Below are positions 36,196 to 45,030 of a stretch of 64,000 nt of DNA, one piece after another (positions within the stretch are counted from its first letter, which is position 1; each line of letters starts with the position of its first letter). The translations under genes were made by a program, and so were the position numbers. The DNA is taken from positions 1 through 64,000 of the forward strand of contig CAKRJH010000006.1 in assembly GCA_934351255.1 (NCBI GenBank), written 5' to 3'. A model generated the notes under the pieces. It did no database searches. It was not told the origin of the DNA and was given only the letters and a program-made list of their open reading frames with translations. This stretch comes from an uncultured Lachnospiraceae bacterium (GTDB lineage Bacteria; Bacillota; Clostridia; Lachnospirales; Lachnospiraceae).

Positions 36196-36210
36196 AGGGA
36201 GGGTGCTTAT

Positions 36211-36783
36211 TTGAGAAATATTACAGATTGTGTCAATGCGTTGTTACGACTTCTTTATACAGACTATGAAATTATGTTGGGACGAAAAGGCGTAGCGGTA
36301 ACACTTAAAATTTCAATAGATAAAAAAGATTGTTTTCATCTTATGGGATTGCAATATTTAAAAGACAGACCTGAGTTAAATCGTGATCGTGGCAAGGTGT
36401 TTGATGAAATTGCAGAAGGTGTGATTTCGATACGTGATTTAGAATCCTCACATTTTTATGATAAAATAAAAGAGCGCATACATTTTTTGCCTTTGCTGGA
36501 AGAGATTATGGATAGCAATGATACAATTTTTAAATATAATAAAAAACAAGACATATTTTCTATGATAGATGCAGAGTATTTATTGAAACATAACAAAGAA
36601 AATAGAAATTTATTTTTGTTTCTTTCAAAGAAACAGGATGATACGTATTTTTGCAGATCATTTTTCCCGGAAGAAAAGAAAGATTATTCAAAAAATCAGG
36701 CATCGTGGACATTGCTGTATAAAAAGAAGATCAACAGGAAAACAGGCACAGAATATGTTTTGTATGATAAAGTCGATAGATGA
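36211..36783 (+). CDS. PBECR4-type nuclease-like protein
   Basis: 190 residues, TTG start with a strong GGGAGGG site seven bases upstream. The N-terminal two thirds match the PBECR4 group (phage-barnase-EndoU-colicin-RelE nuclease-like): YEIMLGRKGVAVTLKI, FHLMGLQYLKD and KIKERIHFLPLLEEI are typical. These domains occur in phage and mobile-element proteins and in polymorphic toxins. A stand-alone protein could be an RNA-cutting toxin or defence protein; function inferred from the fold family only. Confidence 0.7.
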   Translation: MRNITDCVNALLRLLYTDYEIMLGRKGVAVTLKISIDKKDCFHLMGLQYLKDRPELNRDRGKVFDEIAEGVISIRDLESSHFYDKIKERIHFLPLLEEIMDSNDTIFKYNKKQDIFSMIDAEYLLKHNKENRNLFLFLSKKQDDTYFCRSFFPEEKKDYSKNQASWTLLYKKKINRKTGTEYVLYDKVDR

Positions 36784-36791
36784 TTCCACCC

Positions 36792-36843
36792 AACCTTACA
36801 AAATCGTAAGATAACATTCACGGTTTTGTAAGGTTCTTTTTTT
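36792..36843 (+). terminator. Intrinsic terminator after the PBECR4 gene
   Basis: A 16-bp perfect stem (AACCTTACAAAATCGT at 36792-36807 with 36820-36835) followed by seven T. Confidence 0.92.
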
Positions 36844-36901
36844 ATGATAGAACTGTTAAGAGAAATCGTCTGTGCAGAGGATTGGAAAGGAATGAAAAGG
36901 T

Positions 36902-37648
36902 ATGGCTTATATCGAGGTATCACACGTTTCAAAAACGTATGGAAAGAAGGAGAAGGTGGAGGCGCTGCATGATGTGAATTTCACGATTGAGAAGGGAGAG
37001 TTCGTAGCGATCACCGGTGCGAGCGGCTCCGGCAAGACGACGCTTCTGAATCTGTTAGGGGGCAATGACATCGGAGAGGGGAGCATCCTGGTCGATGGCG
37101 TGGATGTAGCAAAGGGAAAGGATGCGCAGATGTCCTTGTACCGCCGCAGAAAGGTGGGATTTGTCTTTCAGGAGTACAATCTGATTCCGGTGCTGACCGT
37201 GGAGGAAAATATCGAGATGCCGGTGAGGCTGGATGGAAAGCGCATGGATGAGGACTACAAGGAGGAGCTTTTGCGGATGCTTGGGCTGACTGACCGGAGA
37301 TATCATCTTCCGGAGGAATTGTCGGGGGGACAGAAACAGAGGGTGGCGATCGGCAGGGCATTGGCCAATCATCCGGCGCTGCTGCTGGCGGATGAACCGA
37401 CCGGAAATCTTGACCGGAAAAATGGCATGGAGATCATGACTCTTTTGCTGCAGTCGGCGAAGAACTATGCGCAGACGCTGATCCTGGTAACGCATGATCC
37501 GGGCATTGCGGCGATGGCGGACCGCATCATTTCTCTGTCGGATGGCAAGGTGGTTTCCGATGTGACCGTGAAACATGCGATCTCTTCCGAGATTTCGGAG
37601 AGTGGAGCAGAGGAATCTCAGAAAACGGAAAAACATGGAGAAGCATAA
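36902..37648 (+). CDS. ABC transporter ATP-binding protein (MacB/LolD type)
   Basis: 248 residues. Walker A GASGSGKTT, Q loop in VFQEYNL, signature LSGGQKQR, and Walker B LLLADEPTGNLD place it in the MacB/FtsE/LolD branch. That branch works with FtsX-like permeases in peptide or lipoprotein handling rather than classical import. The permease gene follows after 28 bases. A 25-residue acidic tail after the ATPase is unusual but not rare. Confidence 0.93.
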   Translation: MAYIEVSHVSKTYGKKEKVEALHDVNFTIEKGEFVAITGASGSGKTTLLNLLGGNDIGEGSILVDGVDVAKGKDAQMSLYRRRKVGFVFQEYNLIPVLTVEENIEMPVRLDGKRMDEDYKEELLRMLGLTDRRYHLPEELSGGQKQRVAIGRALANHPALLLADEPTGNLDRKNGMEIMTLLLQSAKNYAQTLILVTHDPGIAAMADRIISLSDGKVVSDVTVKHAISSEISESGAEESQKTEKHGEA

Positions 37649-37676
37649 GGAACGGGAAGTTGTGAGAGGTAGGATT

Positions 37677-40115
37677 ATGAATAAGATAAAATATATGTGC
37701 GGATTGAGTCTGCGCTACATGAAAAAGAATCCCGGGCGGACATTTTACAGTATTCTGGGCATTATGCTTTCTGTGATCCTGTGCTTTGATGTCCTGATCG
37801 TGGGACTGGCGCTTTTTGATGGTATGATACAGCAGGCGAAAGAGAGTTATCGTGGATGCGATGCGGGAATAGTCTGTCTGGGAGACGATTCCAATATGAA
37901 TCTTGAGAGATTTCAGGAGTTCAAGAAAGTGGTGGATGTGTCCGATTTTAAGGACATGAAACTGATCAGTGATAAAGAGGATGAGTTTACCTTTCACAAT
38001 CTTTATGTGAGTCTGAAGGATCCTTCCGATCTGCTGGGGTATGTGCAGCGTTTCAACAAAAAATACGACGGAGTGTATTACATGTATACGGACGAGTTCA
38101 TTGCATGGTCCTATGGTCAGCATGATGATGAAACGTTGCTGCTGTTCCGATCTATTATTGTGCTTGTTGCTGCATTCTTCGCATGTTTCGTGCTGCTGGT
38201 CATCCGCAACACCATGGGAATCTCGGTGATGGAGAGGACGAGGGATTATGGGCTGATGCGCTGCAGCGGAATGTCCCGGATGCAGCTTACGGGACTGTTG
38301 ATGACAGAGGGAATCCTGATGAGTCTGGTGAGTGTGGCGCTGGGATGTGCAGTGGGATTTGGCCTGCTTCGGCTGGCCCAGGGATGGATCAATGATAAGA
38401 TGATGCTCCTGGCAGACATGACGCTGCATTTTCGGTTTTATCCCATGGCGGTACTCTGGAGTTTTGTGATCTGCGGTGCGGTGACATTGTTTGCACTGCT
38501 GGAACCGGCCAGACAGGCCGGGAAGATGCCTGCCCGTGAGGCACTCCGCGGTGGAAATTACGGGATCTGGGCTCCGAAAAAGAGGCAGAGGATCCGCAAG
38601 CGTAAGGGCTTTGCCAGTGATATCGGTTCTCTGTTCGGAGTGGATCTCGAGTATGGCCTGCTGAATCTGAAGCGGTCACCGTCCCGCGGCCTGTATCTGT
38701 TTATGGGCGTGGTGATCTGCATCTGTGGCGTGGGATGCATTTTGTGTGGAGTGGACAGTGCGTATGCCACTTTTGAAAATACCATGCAGGGAAAACGGAT
38801 GCGCTATGACCAGGTGATGGAGATCAGCACTCCCTATGATGCCGGAATTGCGGCTGAGGTGGAGCAGAATGTCCGGAAGATGAAGGGGGTTACAGACTGC
38901 ACTGTTTTGTATCGATGGAAATATATGGATGTTCTGAAGGGGCAGGATGGCAAGGATAATTTTCTCATCGAGGAACGCGGTTATACCCGTGAGGAGATGG
39001 AGAGTCTTCAGGATCAGATTACGGATGGTGCCTTCTCTTATGATGAACTGGAACAGGGAGACGGAGTGATCCTGTGTGACTATGTCTACAATGTTTCCGA
39101 CAGGGAGTCTGATTACAATCAGGTGGACCGGCGGCAGACGACGATTCAGGTCGGAGATAAGATCTGGATCCCACAGCCGGATGCCTATGATCAGGCGACG
39201 GATGATTATGAGGAAGCCCAGAAGAAAAGCGGATATTGGAACAAAGGGGATGAGTTGTCACCGGAGGAAGAACGGAAATACATCCGGAAGACGTGCCGGC
39301 TGCTGGAAAAGAAAGGGTATGAACTGGATATCCGGAAATTATGTGAGCAGGGTGAAGGATATTTGATTCTGGAGGCAATGAGGGATGATTTGAAAAAGAA
39401 GGGCATGGGACATGAGTATACGATCCGGGCAGTGATCAAGGAGGACATGCTTGGCGGTCCGTGTGAAGGTGTTCCCGGAGTTGCACTGATCATGCCGGAG
39501 AAGAATCTGGTGCGCCAGGGATCCGGAATTGGCTGGGGGGTTGGATTTAACCGCGCCGTGTCTGAGTCCGGAACGGATATGGCAAAGTATTGCCGTAAGT
39601 TAAAGGAACAGGGCATCGATGTGACGGTGGGATATTATGATATCGATGGCGGATTTGTGGAGGAATCTTCGATGGACGGCCCGCCGACCGATACGGTGGC
39701 TGTGTACAATCAGCGGCTGCAGGCGGTACAAAAGGCCGGGCTTCTTGTATGCATATTCATCGGTCTGATCTGTCTGATCCAGCTGTATAATACGCTGGAG
39801 GCCAATATGCTGATGCGGCGCCGGGAACACTGGCTGATGTGTGCGGTTGGCATGAGCAGGAGGCAGATGGGACGGATGGTACGGTTTGAATGCACGTTCC
39901 TCTGTCTGCTGGGCGTGTTGACCGGACTGGGAATCTCCTGGCTCGGATGTTGGTTTGTGATCGATAAGATCCTGAATATGGATGGATCGATTTTCATCTC
40001 GTGGCCGTGGCCGGCGGTGGGCGCTGCCTGCGTGATTGTCTGGGTGCTTTGCATCACAGTTGGTCATCTGGCGGTCAGAAATGGTCAGAACATGATCAAA
40101 GACGGTCAAAGATAG
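37677..40115 (+). CDS. FtsX-like ABC permease
   Basis: 812 residues. One membrane helix near 20-45, a large external domain, three helices (about 160-280), a second single helix (about 345-370) starting the duplicated half, another external domain (to about 690), then three helices at the C-terminus. This is the doubled MacB/FtsX-type plan. ATG 37677 has GAGAGG upstream and begins the expected NKIKYMCGLSLRYM amphipathic start. Substrate is unknown; transporters of this type often export or resist antimicrobial peptides. Confidence 0.9.
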   Translation: MNKIKYMCGLSLRYMKKNPGRTFYSILGIMLSVILCFDVLIVGLALFDGMIQQAKESYRGCDAGIVCLGDDSNMNLERFQEFKKVVDVSDFKDMKLISDKEDEFTFHNLYVSLKDPSDLLGYVQRFNKKYDGVYYMYTDEFIAWSYGQHDDETLLLFRSIIVLVAAFFACFVLLVIRNTMGISVMERTRDYGLMRCSGMSRMQLTGLLMTEGILMSLVSVALGCAVGFGLLRLAQGWINDKMMLLADMTLHFRFYPMAVLWSFVICGAVTLFALLEPARQAGKMPAREALRGGNYGIWAPKKRQRIRKRKGFASDIGSLFGVDLEYGLLNLKRSPSRGLYLFMGVVICICGVGCILCGVDSAYATFENTMQGKRMRYDQVMEISTPYDAGIAAEVEQNVRKMKGVTDCTVLYRWKYMDVLKGQDGKDNFLIEERGYTREEMESLQDQITDGAFSYDELEQGDGVILCDYVYNVSDRESDYNQVDRRQTTIQVGDKIWIPQPDAYDQATDDYEEAQKKSGYWNKGDELSPEEERKYIRKTCRLLEKKGYELDIRKLCEQGEGYLILEAMRDDLKKKGMGHEYTIRAVIKEDMLGGPCEGVPGVALIMPEKNLVRQGSGIGWGVGFNRAVSESGTDMAKYCRKLKEQGIDVTVGYYDIDGGFVEESSMDGPPTDTVAVYNQRLQAVQKAGLLVCIFIGLICLIQLYNTLEANMLMRRREHWLMCAVGMSRRQMGRMVRFECTFLCLLGVLTGLGISWLGCWFVIDKILNMDGSIFISWPWPAVGAACVIVWVLCITVGHLAVRNGQNMIKDGQR

Positions 40116-40162
40116 TCGATGGAGATTCGATGAAATTCATGAATGGAATATATTTCCGAGAA

Positions 40163-40211
40163 TACCCTCTGGGATTTTGTGCAATATTAACAAAAACCGG
40201 AGGGAATTTTT
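40163..40211 (+). terminator. Probable terminator after the ABC exporter
   Basis: ACCCTCTGG and following T-rich bases pair imperfectly with ACCGGAGGG, then AATTTTTA follows. The stem has mismatches, so strength is uncertain. Confidence 0.5.
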
Positions 40212-40225
40212 ATGACTAAGTGTGA

Positions 40226-40254
40226 TTGAAAATGACTGACATTGAACGTATAAT
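40226..40254 (+). promoter_or_regulatory. Promoter of the fructose operon
   Basis: TTGAAA (40226-40231) and TATAAT (40249-40254) with a 17-base spacer. ATTGAA occurs twice (40225-40230 and 40241-40246), overlapping the -35 box and spacer, and could be the DeoR-type regulator's site. Confidence 0.8.
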
Positions 40255-40350
40255 GAACTTACAACATAAGAGATGAGTAAAAACAATCAGAAAACGTCAT
40301 GGTTTGCCTGCGGCCCGGAGCGCATGGGCCGGGAAAGGAATGGGATTAAT

Positions 40351-41274
40351 ATGATCTATACAGTTACCTTAAATCCATCGTTGGACTACATTGTCACAGT
40401 CGATGATTTCAAATTGGAGATGACCAACCGGACATCCAGTGAGAAGATGCTGCCGGGGGGCAAGGGGATCAATGTTTCGATTATTTTGCAGAATCTTGGG
40501 ATTGAAAACACAGCGCTTGGATTTTCGGCCGGATTTGTAGGAGATGAGATCATCCGGGAGATCGAGGATGCCGGGATCCGTTCCGATTTTGTCAGGCTGG
40601 ATCACGGAGTATCGAGGATCAATATGAAACTGATCTCGATCGATGGGACAGAGATCAACGGACAGGGGCCGGACATTTATCCGGAGGAACTAAAACTGCT
40701 GCATGAGAAGCTCGAGGCACTGACCGATCAGGATTATCTGGTGCTGGCCGGCAGCATTCCAAATACTATGCCGGCGGATATCTATCAGACGATCATCGCG
40801 CGGATGGAACAAAAAGGTGTGACGGTGCTGGTGGATGCGACCAGGGATCTGTTGCTCAATGTTCTGCCGTATCATCCATTTCTCATCAAACCGAATCATC
40901 ATGAACTGGGTGAGATCTTTGATGTGGAACTGCAGACATGGGAGGATGTGATCCCGTATGCGAAGAAACTGCAGGAGCGCGGAGCCAGAAACGTCATGGT
41001 TTCCATGGGAGGCAAAGGCGGTGTGCTGGTGGCAGAGGACGGACAGATCCTGGCCTGCGAGTCGGCGGCCAGACAGGTCGTCAATACCGTGGGTGCCGGA
41101 GATTCCTCCGTGGCAGGATTTCTGGCCGGATGGATGGAGCGGGGCGATTACAGACATGCATTCCGCAAGGGCATGGCGGCCGGCGGAGCCAGTGCAGGAT
41201 CCGAGGATCTTGCGACAAAAGAAGAGATTGACGAGATCTATGAGGCGGTTGAGGTCGTAGATCTTACCAAATAA
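40351..41274 (+). CDS. fruK: 1-phosphofructokinase
   Basis: 307 residues, the usual length for FruK. It phosphorylates fructose 1-phosphate to fructose 1,6-bisphosphate. It has the PfkB-family start YTVTLNPSLDY, the GGKGIN motif near residue 37, and the C-terminal active-site motif GAGDS with its catalytic aspartate. It stands first in the fruK-fruA-HPr-regulator operon. ATG 40351 gives the family N-terminus; upstream in-frame codons do not. Confidence 0.93.
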   Translation: MIYTVTLNPSLDYIVTVDDFKLEMTNRTSSEKMLPGGKGINVSIILQNLGIENTALGFSAGFVGDEIIREIEDAGIRSDFVRLDHGVSRINMKLISIDGTEINGQGPDIYPEELKLLHEKLEALTDQDYLVLAGSIPNTMPADIYQTIIARMEQKGVTVLVDATRDLLLNVLPYHPFLIKPNHHELGEIFDVELQTWEDVIPYAKKLQERGARNVMVSMGGKGGVLVAEDGQILACESAARQVVNTVGAGDSSVAGFLAGWMERGDYRHAFRKGMAAGGASAGSEDLATKEEIDEIYEAVEVVDLTK

Positions 41275-41296
41275 CAGGAAAGGTATGGTGATTACT

Positions 41297-43207
41297 ATGA
41301 GAATTACGGATTTACTGGATGCAAAGAGCATCATGCTGGGTGCGGCGCCGAAGAATAAAAAAGAAGCGCTGGATCAGGCAGTCGAACTGATGGCAGCCAG
41401 CGGAAAACTGACCGATGTCGAGGCATACCGCAGACAGGTGTACGCCAGAGAGGAAGAGAGCACGACAGGTATTGGAGAGGGCATTGCGATCCCTCACGGC
41501 AAATGTGATGCGGTGAAGACTCCCGGGCTGGCAGCGATGGTGATTCCGGGCGGCGTGGATTTTGAGGCTTTGGATGACGAGCCGGTGGATCTGATCTTTT
41601 TGATCGCAGCACCGAATACCAAGGACAACATTCATCTGGATGTTCTGAGTAAATTGTCCATGATGATGATGGACGAAGATTTTTCGAGACGCCTGCGCGA
41701 GGCAAAGTCAGTGGAGGAATTTCTGCAGATTGTGGATCAGGCCGACGATGAGCAACCGGATGTGAATGAAAAGATCGCATCGACATCCATGGCGACAGAG
41801 GGACTCAAGCTGCTGGCGGTCACCTCCTGTCCGACAGGCATTGCACACACGTATATGGCGGCAGAAGGATTGGAAAAGGCAGCTTCGGCGCGTGGATACC
41901 AGATCAAGATCGAGACCCGTGGTTCCGGCGGAGCGAAGAATGTGATCACGCCGGAGGAGATCGAGCAGGCGGACTGCATCATTGTGGCTGCAGATGCCAA
42001 GGTTCCAATGGAACGTTTTGACGGAAAGCGTGTGATCGAGTGTCAGGTTTCTGATGGTATCAACAAGGCCGACAAATTGATCGCGCGCGCTGAGAAGGGA
42101 GATGCACCGGTCTACAGGGCATCCGGTGACAAGGAAGAGACAACGCAGAAGGCCGGTGGCAGCATTGGCCATCAGATCTATGTCCAGCTCATGAATGGTG
42201 TATCCCATATGCTTCCGTTCGTGGTAGGCGGTGGTATTCTGATCGCGCTGGCCTTTCTGATCGATGGTATTATGGTAGATATGAATTCCCTGTCGGTGGC
42301 GGAACGTGCCAATTTTGGTACGATCACACCGGTAGCGGCACAGCTCAAAGGAATCGGTGATCTGGCATTTGGCCTGATGCTTCCGGTTCTGGCTGGATTT
42401 ATTGCAATGGCGATCGGGGATCGCCCGGCACTGGCGCTTGGATTTGTGGGTGGCATGATCGCGCACAATGGAAAATCCGGATTCCTGGGAGCACTGGCAG
42501 CCGGATTCCTGGCGGGATATATTATCGTACTTCTCAGAAAATGTACGGCGAAGATGCCGGAGGCCATTGAGAAACTTTCTCCGGTTCTGATCTTCCCGCT
42601 GGTGGGCATTCTGCTGATCGGACTTTCCATGAATTTTGTGGTCGAACCGATCATGGGATCCATCAATACCGCACTGAACAACGGTTTGACAAGCATGGGA
42701 AGTGCTAGTAAAATTTTATTAGGAATGATCCTTGGAGGCATGATGTCCATTGATATGGGGGGCCCGTTCAACAAGGCAGCCTATGTATTTGGCACGGCGC
42801 AGATTGCGGCCGGCAACTACGACATTATGGCAGCCGTTATGATCGGTGGTATGGTTCCACCGTGTGCGATCGCATTGGCGACATTATTGTTCAAGGACAA
42901 ATTTACCAAAGAAGAGCGTGAGGCCGGCCCGACGAACTTCATCATGGGACTGGCATTTATCACAGAGGGTGCGATTCCTTTTGCGGCATCTGATCCTCTC
43001 CGTGTTCTTCCGGCCTGCATCGTGGGTGCGGGGCTTGCCGGAGCACTGAGCATGGCGTTTGGATGTACCCTGATGGCACCTCACGGAGGTATCTTTGTAT
43101 TCCCTGTGGTGGGCAATGCATTGCTGTATCTGGTGTCGCTGGTGGCAGGAACCGTTGTCTCCGCGCTGCTTCTCGGACTCCTGAAGAAGAAGGTAACTAA
43201 GAATTAA
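41297..43207 (+). CDS. fruA: Fructose PTS transporter subunit IIABC
   Basis: 636 residues. It imports fructose and phosphorylates it at C1. EIIA (1-150) has phospho-histidine H67 in IAIPHGK, EIIB (about 168-265) has phospho-cysteine C178 in TSCPTGIAHT, and EIIC (about 285-635) has nine or so membrane helices, with the KKKVTKN tail at the end. The fused A-B-C order is that of Firmicutes FruA. Of the two possible starts, 41285 and 41297, the second fits spacing and family better. Confidence 0.93.
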   Translation: MRITDLLDAKSIMLGAAPKNKKEALDQAVELMAASGKLTDVEAYRRQVYAREEESTTGIGEGIAIPHGKCDAVKTPGLAAMVIPGGVDFEALDDEPVDLIFLIAAPNTKDNIHLDVLSKLSMMMMDEDFSRRLREAKSVEEFLQIVDQADDEQPDVNEKIASTSMATEGLKLLAVTSCPTGIAHTYMAAEGLEKAASARGYQIKIETRGSGGAKNVITPEEIEQADCIIVAADAKVPMERFDGKRVIECQVSDGINKADKLIARAEKGDAPVYRASGDKEETTQKAGGSIGHQIYVQLMNGVSHMLPFVVGGGILIALAFLIDGIMVDMNSLSVAERANFGTITPVAAQLKGIGDLAFGLMLPVLAGFIAMAIGDRPALALGFVGGMIAHNGKSGFLGALAAGFLAGYIIVLLRKCTAKMPEAIEKLSPVLIFPLVGILLIGLSMNFVVEPIMGSINTALNNGLTSMGSASKILLGMILGGMMSIDMGGPFNKAAYVFGTAQIAAGNYDIMAAVMIGGMVPPCAIALATLLFKDKFTKEEREAGPTNFIMGLAFITEGAIPFAASDPLRVLPACIVGAGLAGALSMAFGCTLMAPHGGIFVFPVVGNALLYLVSLVAGTVVSALLLGLLKKKVTKN

Positions 43208-43236
43208 TTTCAACAAAACATCAAATGGAGGTAATC

Positions 43237-43494
43237 ATGAAAGAATTTACTTACACAATCACAGATCCAGAGGGAATCCACGCTCGTCCGGCAGGAGAGC
43301 TGGTAAAGGCTGCCAAGGAGTTTGGCTGCAAGATCACATTGACCAAGGACGGAAAGAGCGGAGACTGCAAGAAGATCTTCGGTCTGATGGGACTTGCCGT
43401 AAAGAACGGCAATGAAGTTACCTTTACGTTCGATGGCGACGATGAGGATGCTGCATACGAGAAAGTGACAGCATTCATCAAGGAAAACCTGTAA
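43237..43494 (+). CDS. HPr-like phosphocarrier lacking serine 46
   Basis: 85 residues. Catalytic H15 lies in GIHARPAGEL. In standard Gram-positive HPr the regulatory segment reads KSIMG with Ser46 phosphorylated by HPr kinase; here positions 45-49 read KKIFG, so residue 46 is lysine. This protein should carry phosphate to FruA but cannot enter Ser46-based carbon catabolite control. Its place inside the fructose operon suggests a dedicated carrier (FPr-like). GGAGG at 43227-43231. Confidence 0.9.
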   Translation: MKEFTYTITDPEGIHARPAGELVKAAKEFGCKITLTKDGKSGDCKKIFGLMGLAVKNGNEVTFTFDGDDEDAAYEKVTAFIKENL

Positions 43495-43514
43495 GAAATC
43501 AGGGGGCATACGAT

Positions 43515-44255
43515 ATGTTATCAGAACAACGTCAGGAGATGATCCTGCGGCTGTTGCAGGAGCAGGGCAGTGTGACCGTACCGCAGATCCGTGAGGTGCT
43601 TGGGGTGTCGGAATCGACGATCCGCCGTGATATCACGGAACTGGACAAGGCGGGGAAACTGACCAAAGTGTTTGGAGGTGCGATGCCGTACACCGGCGCA
43701 TTTAACACCAAGGAATTGTCGGTGGAGCAGAAGCGCCTGGTGCATCAGCAGGAGAAGCGTGATGTAGCGCGCAGGGCAGCAGCATTGATCGAGCCGGGGG
43801 ATTTTGTGTATCTGGATGCCGGGACGACGACAGGATGTCTGATCGACTGTCTGACACACAAGGAAGCGACTTTTGTCACCAATGCGGTGGATCATGCCAG
43901 AAGGCTGGCCGTAGCCGGACACCGGGTGTTCCTGGTGGGTGGTGAACTCAGAGGAACCACGGAGGCGGTTGTGGGAAGTCAGGCGATCCTGACGCTGCAG
44001 ACCTATCATTTTACCAAAGGCTTTTTCGGAACCAATGGGATCAGCCGCAGGGACGGTCTGACGACCCCGGATGAGGGGGAAGGCATGGTGAAACGCTGTG
44101 CACTGAGGCGGTGCAAGGAGCGGTATGTGCTGGCGGATGCGTCCAAGTTTGGCGTGGTCAACACGGTCTGCTTTGGCCTGCTGGAGGATGTGACGGTGAT
44201 CACCGATGAGGTGCCTGATGGATATCGGCAGATGGATCATCTGATCCTGGCCTGA
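43515..44255 (+). CDS. DeoR-family regulator of the fructose operon
   Basis: 246 residues. The N-terminal winged HTH has SESTIRRDITEL, and the C-terminal sugar-phosphate sensing domain has YLDAGTTTG and FFGTNGIS. In many Firmicutes the DeoR-type FruR controls fruK and fruA and responds to fructose 1-phosphate. It is last in the operon here. Strong AGGGGG site; a terminator follows. Confidence 0.9.
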   Translation: MLSEQRQEMILRLLQEQGSVTVPQIREVLGVSESTIRRDITELDKAGKLTKVFGGAMPYTGAFNTKELSVEQKRLVHQQEKRDVARRAAALIEPGDFVYLDAGTTTGCLIDCLTHKEATFVTNAVDHARRLAVAGHRVFLVGGELRGTTEAVVGSQAILTLQTYHFTKGFFGTNGISRRDGLTTPDEGEGMVKRCALRRCKERYVLADASKFGVVNTVCFGLLEDVTVITDEVPDGYRQMDHLILA

Positions 44256-44283
44256 CCGGTCATCGTATTATCTATCAGAAAAT

Positions 44284-44362
44284 AAAGGAATCAGAGTGCA
44301 GGATAAGTCCTCTGTCAAGGGGCAGGGGCTTATCAGATATGTGCTCTGGTTCCTTTTTTATT
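44284..44362 (+). terminator. Terminator of the fructose operon
   Basis: AAAGGAA and CAGAG on the left pair with CTCTG and TTCCTTT on the right around an inner hairpin; a T tract follows. Confidence 0.8.
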
Positions 44363-44536
44363 TATAGGATTAAGGTGTCAAAAGGTCTGAATTCTCCTGA
44401 CGGGCTATTTTCTCGAATCTTTGACCACAATATCTATCAACGATGCGCCGCATCGCCTCAAGATATTGTAGCGCAAATCTTCAAAAAAATATCTCCGTCA
44501 TGAAAATGGACTTTTGATACCTTAACCTTTTATAGG
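44361..44536. mobile_element. 160-bp MITE-like palindromic element with 8-bp direct repeats
   Basis: Two arms of about 65 bases (44369-44435 and 44461-44528) are imperfect inverted copies and close on a short GATGCGCCGCATC hairpin centre. The outer ends (TTAAGGTGTCAAAAG and its near-complement) are the best conserved. TTTATAGG flanks the element on both sides (44361-44368 and 44529-44536), as a target-site duplication would. No gene lies inside. The parent transposase cannot be named. Confidence 0.55.
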
Positions 44537-44571
44537 AAAATGCTGTAATGTGGCGACGAGAAAAATAGGGG

Positions 44572-44600
44572 TTGACAAAATAAAGAAAACATATTATTGT
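44572..44600 (+). promoter_or_regulatory. Promoter of the GntR/ABC operon
   Basis: TTGACA (44572-44577) and TATTGT (44595-44600) with a 17-base spacer, 56 bases before the GntR gene. Confidence 0.75.
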
Positions 44601-44617
44601 ATTAATCAAGTAATACA
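44598..44617. promoter_or_regulatory. Probable operator of the YtrA-type regulator
   Basis: Inverted repeat TGTATTA-ATCAAG-TAATACA overlaps the -10 box. Two GTAC half-sites follow downstream. Position and form fit autoregulation by a GntR/YtrA repressor; binding is inferred. Confidence 0.65.
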
Positions 44618-44655
44618 ACAGTACAATAGTACAGTGTAGGAAAGGAGAGACAGCT

Positions 44656-45030
44656 ATGGCATGGAATTTGTTTTCGGACCGGCCGATCTTTCTGCAGATC
44701 ATGGAGAAGATCAAGGTCGATATTGTCTCCGGAAAGTATCAGCCGGGACAGAAGATTCCGTCTGTGAGGGAGCTGGCATCGGAGGCGGCGGTGAATCCGA
44801 ATACGATGCAGAAGGCGTTGACGGAGCTGGAGAGGGAGAATCTGGTATTTTCCCAGAGAACCAGCGGCAGATTTATTACGGAGGATGAGCAGATGATTCA
44901 GGTACTGCGTATGGAAATGGCCAGAGAAAAGGTGACCGATTTTCTGGCTTCCATGAGAGAACTGGGATTTGAAAAAGAAGATATTGTCTGTATGATGGCA
45001 GACGAGGAACAGGAGGAACAGCATGAATAA
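44656..45030 (+). CDS. GntR-family regulator, YtrA type
   Basis: 124 residues. The winged HTH (about 10-75) holds SVRELASEAAVNPNTMQKAL; the short C-terminal helical part is typical of the YtrA subfamily, which lacks a ligand-binding domain. It overlaps the ABC ATPase start by eight bases and sits behind an autoregulatory-looking operator. YtrA-like regulators control ABC exporters, often in response to cell-wall antibiotics. Confidence 0.9.
   Translation: MAWNLFSDRPIFLQIMEKIKVDIVSGKYQPGQKIPSVRELASEAAVNPNTMQKALTELERENLVFSQRTSGRFITEDEQMIQVLRMEMAREKVTDFLASMRELGFEKEDIVCMMADEEQEEQHE

Noticed and set aside
11258..36783. Prophage or conjugative element
   Set aside because: No integrase, capsid, tail, relaxase or attachment repeats seen; only the PBECR4 domain has a phage association.
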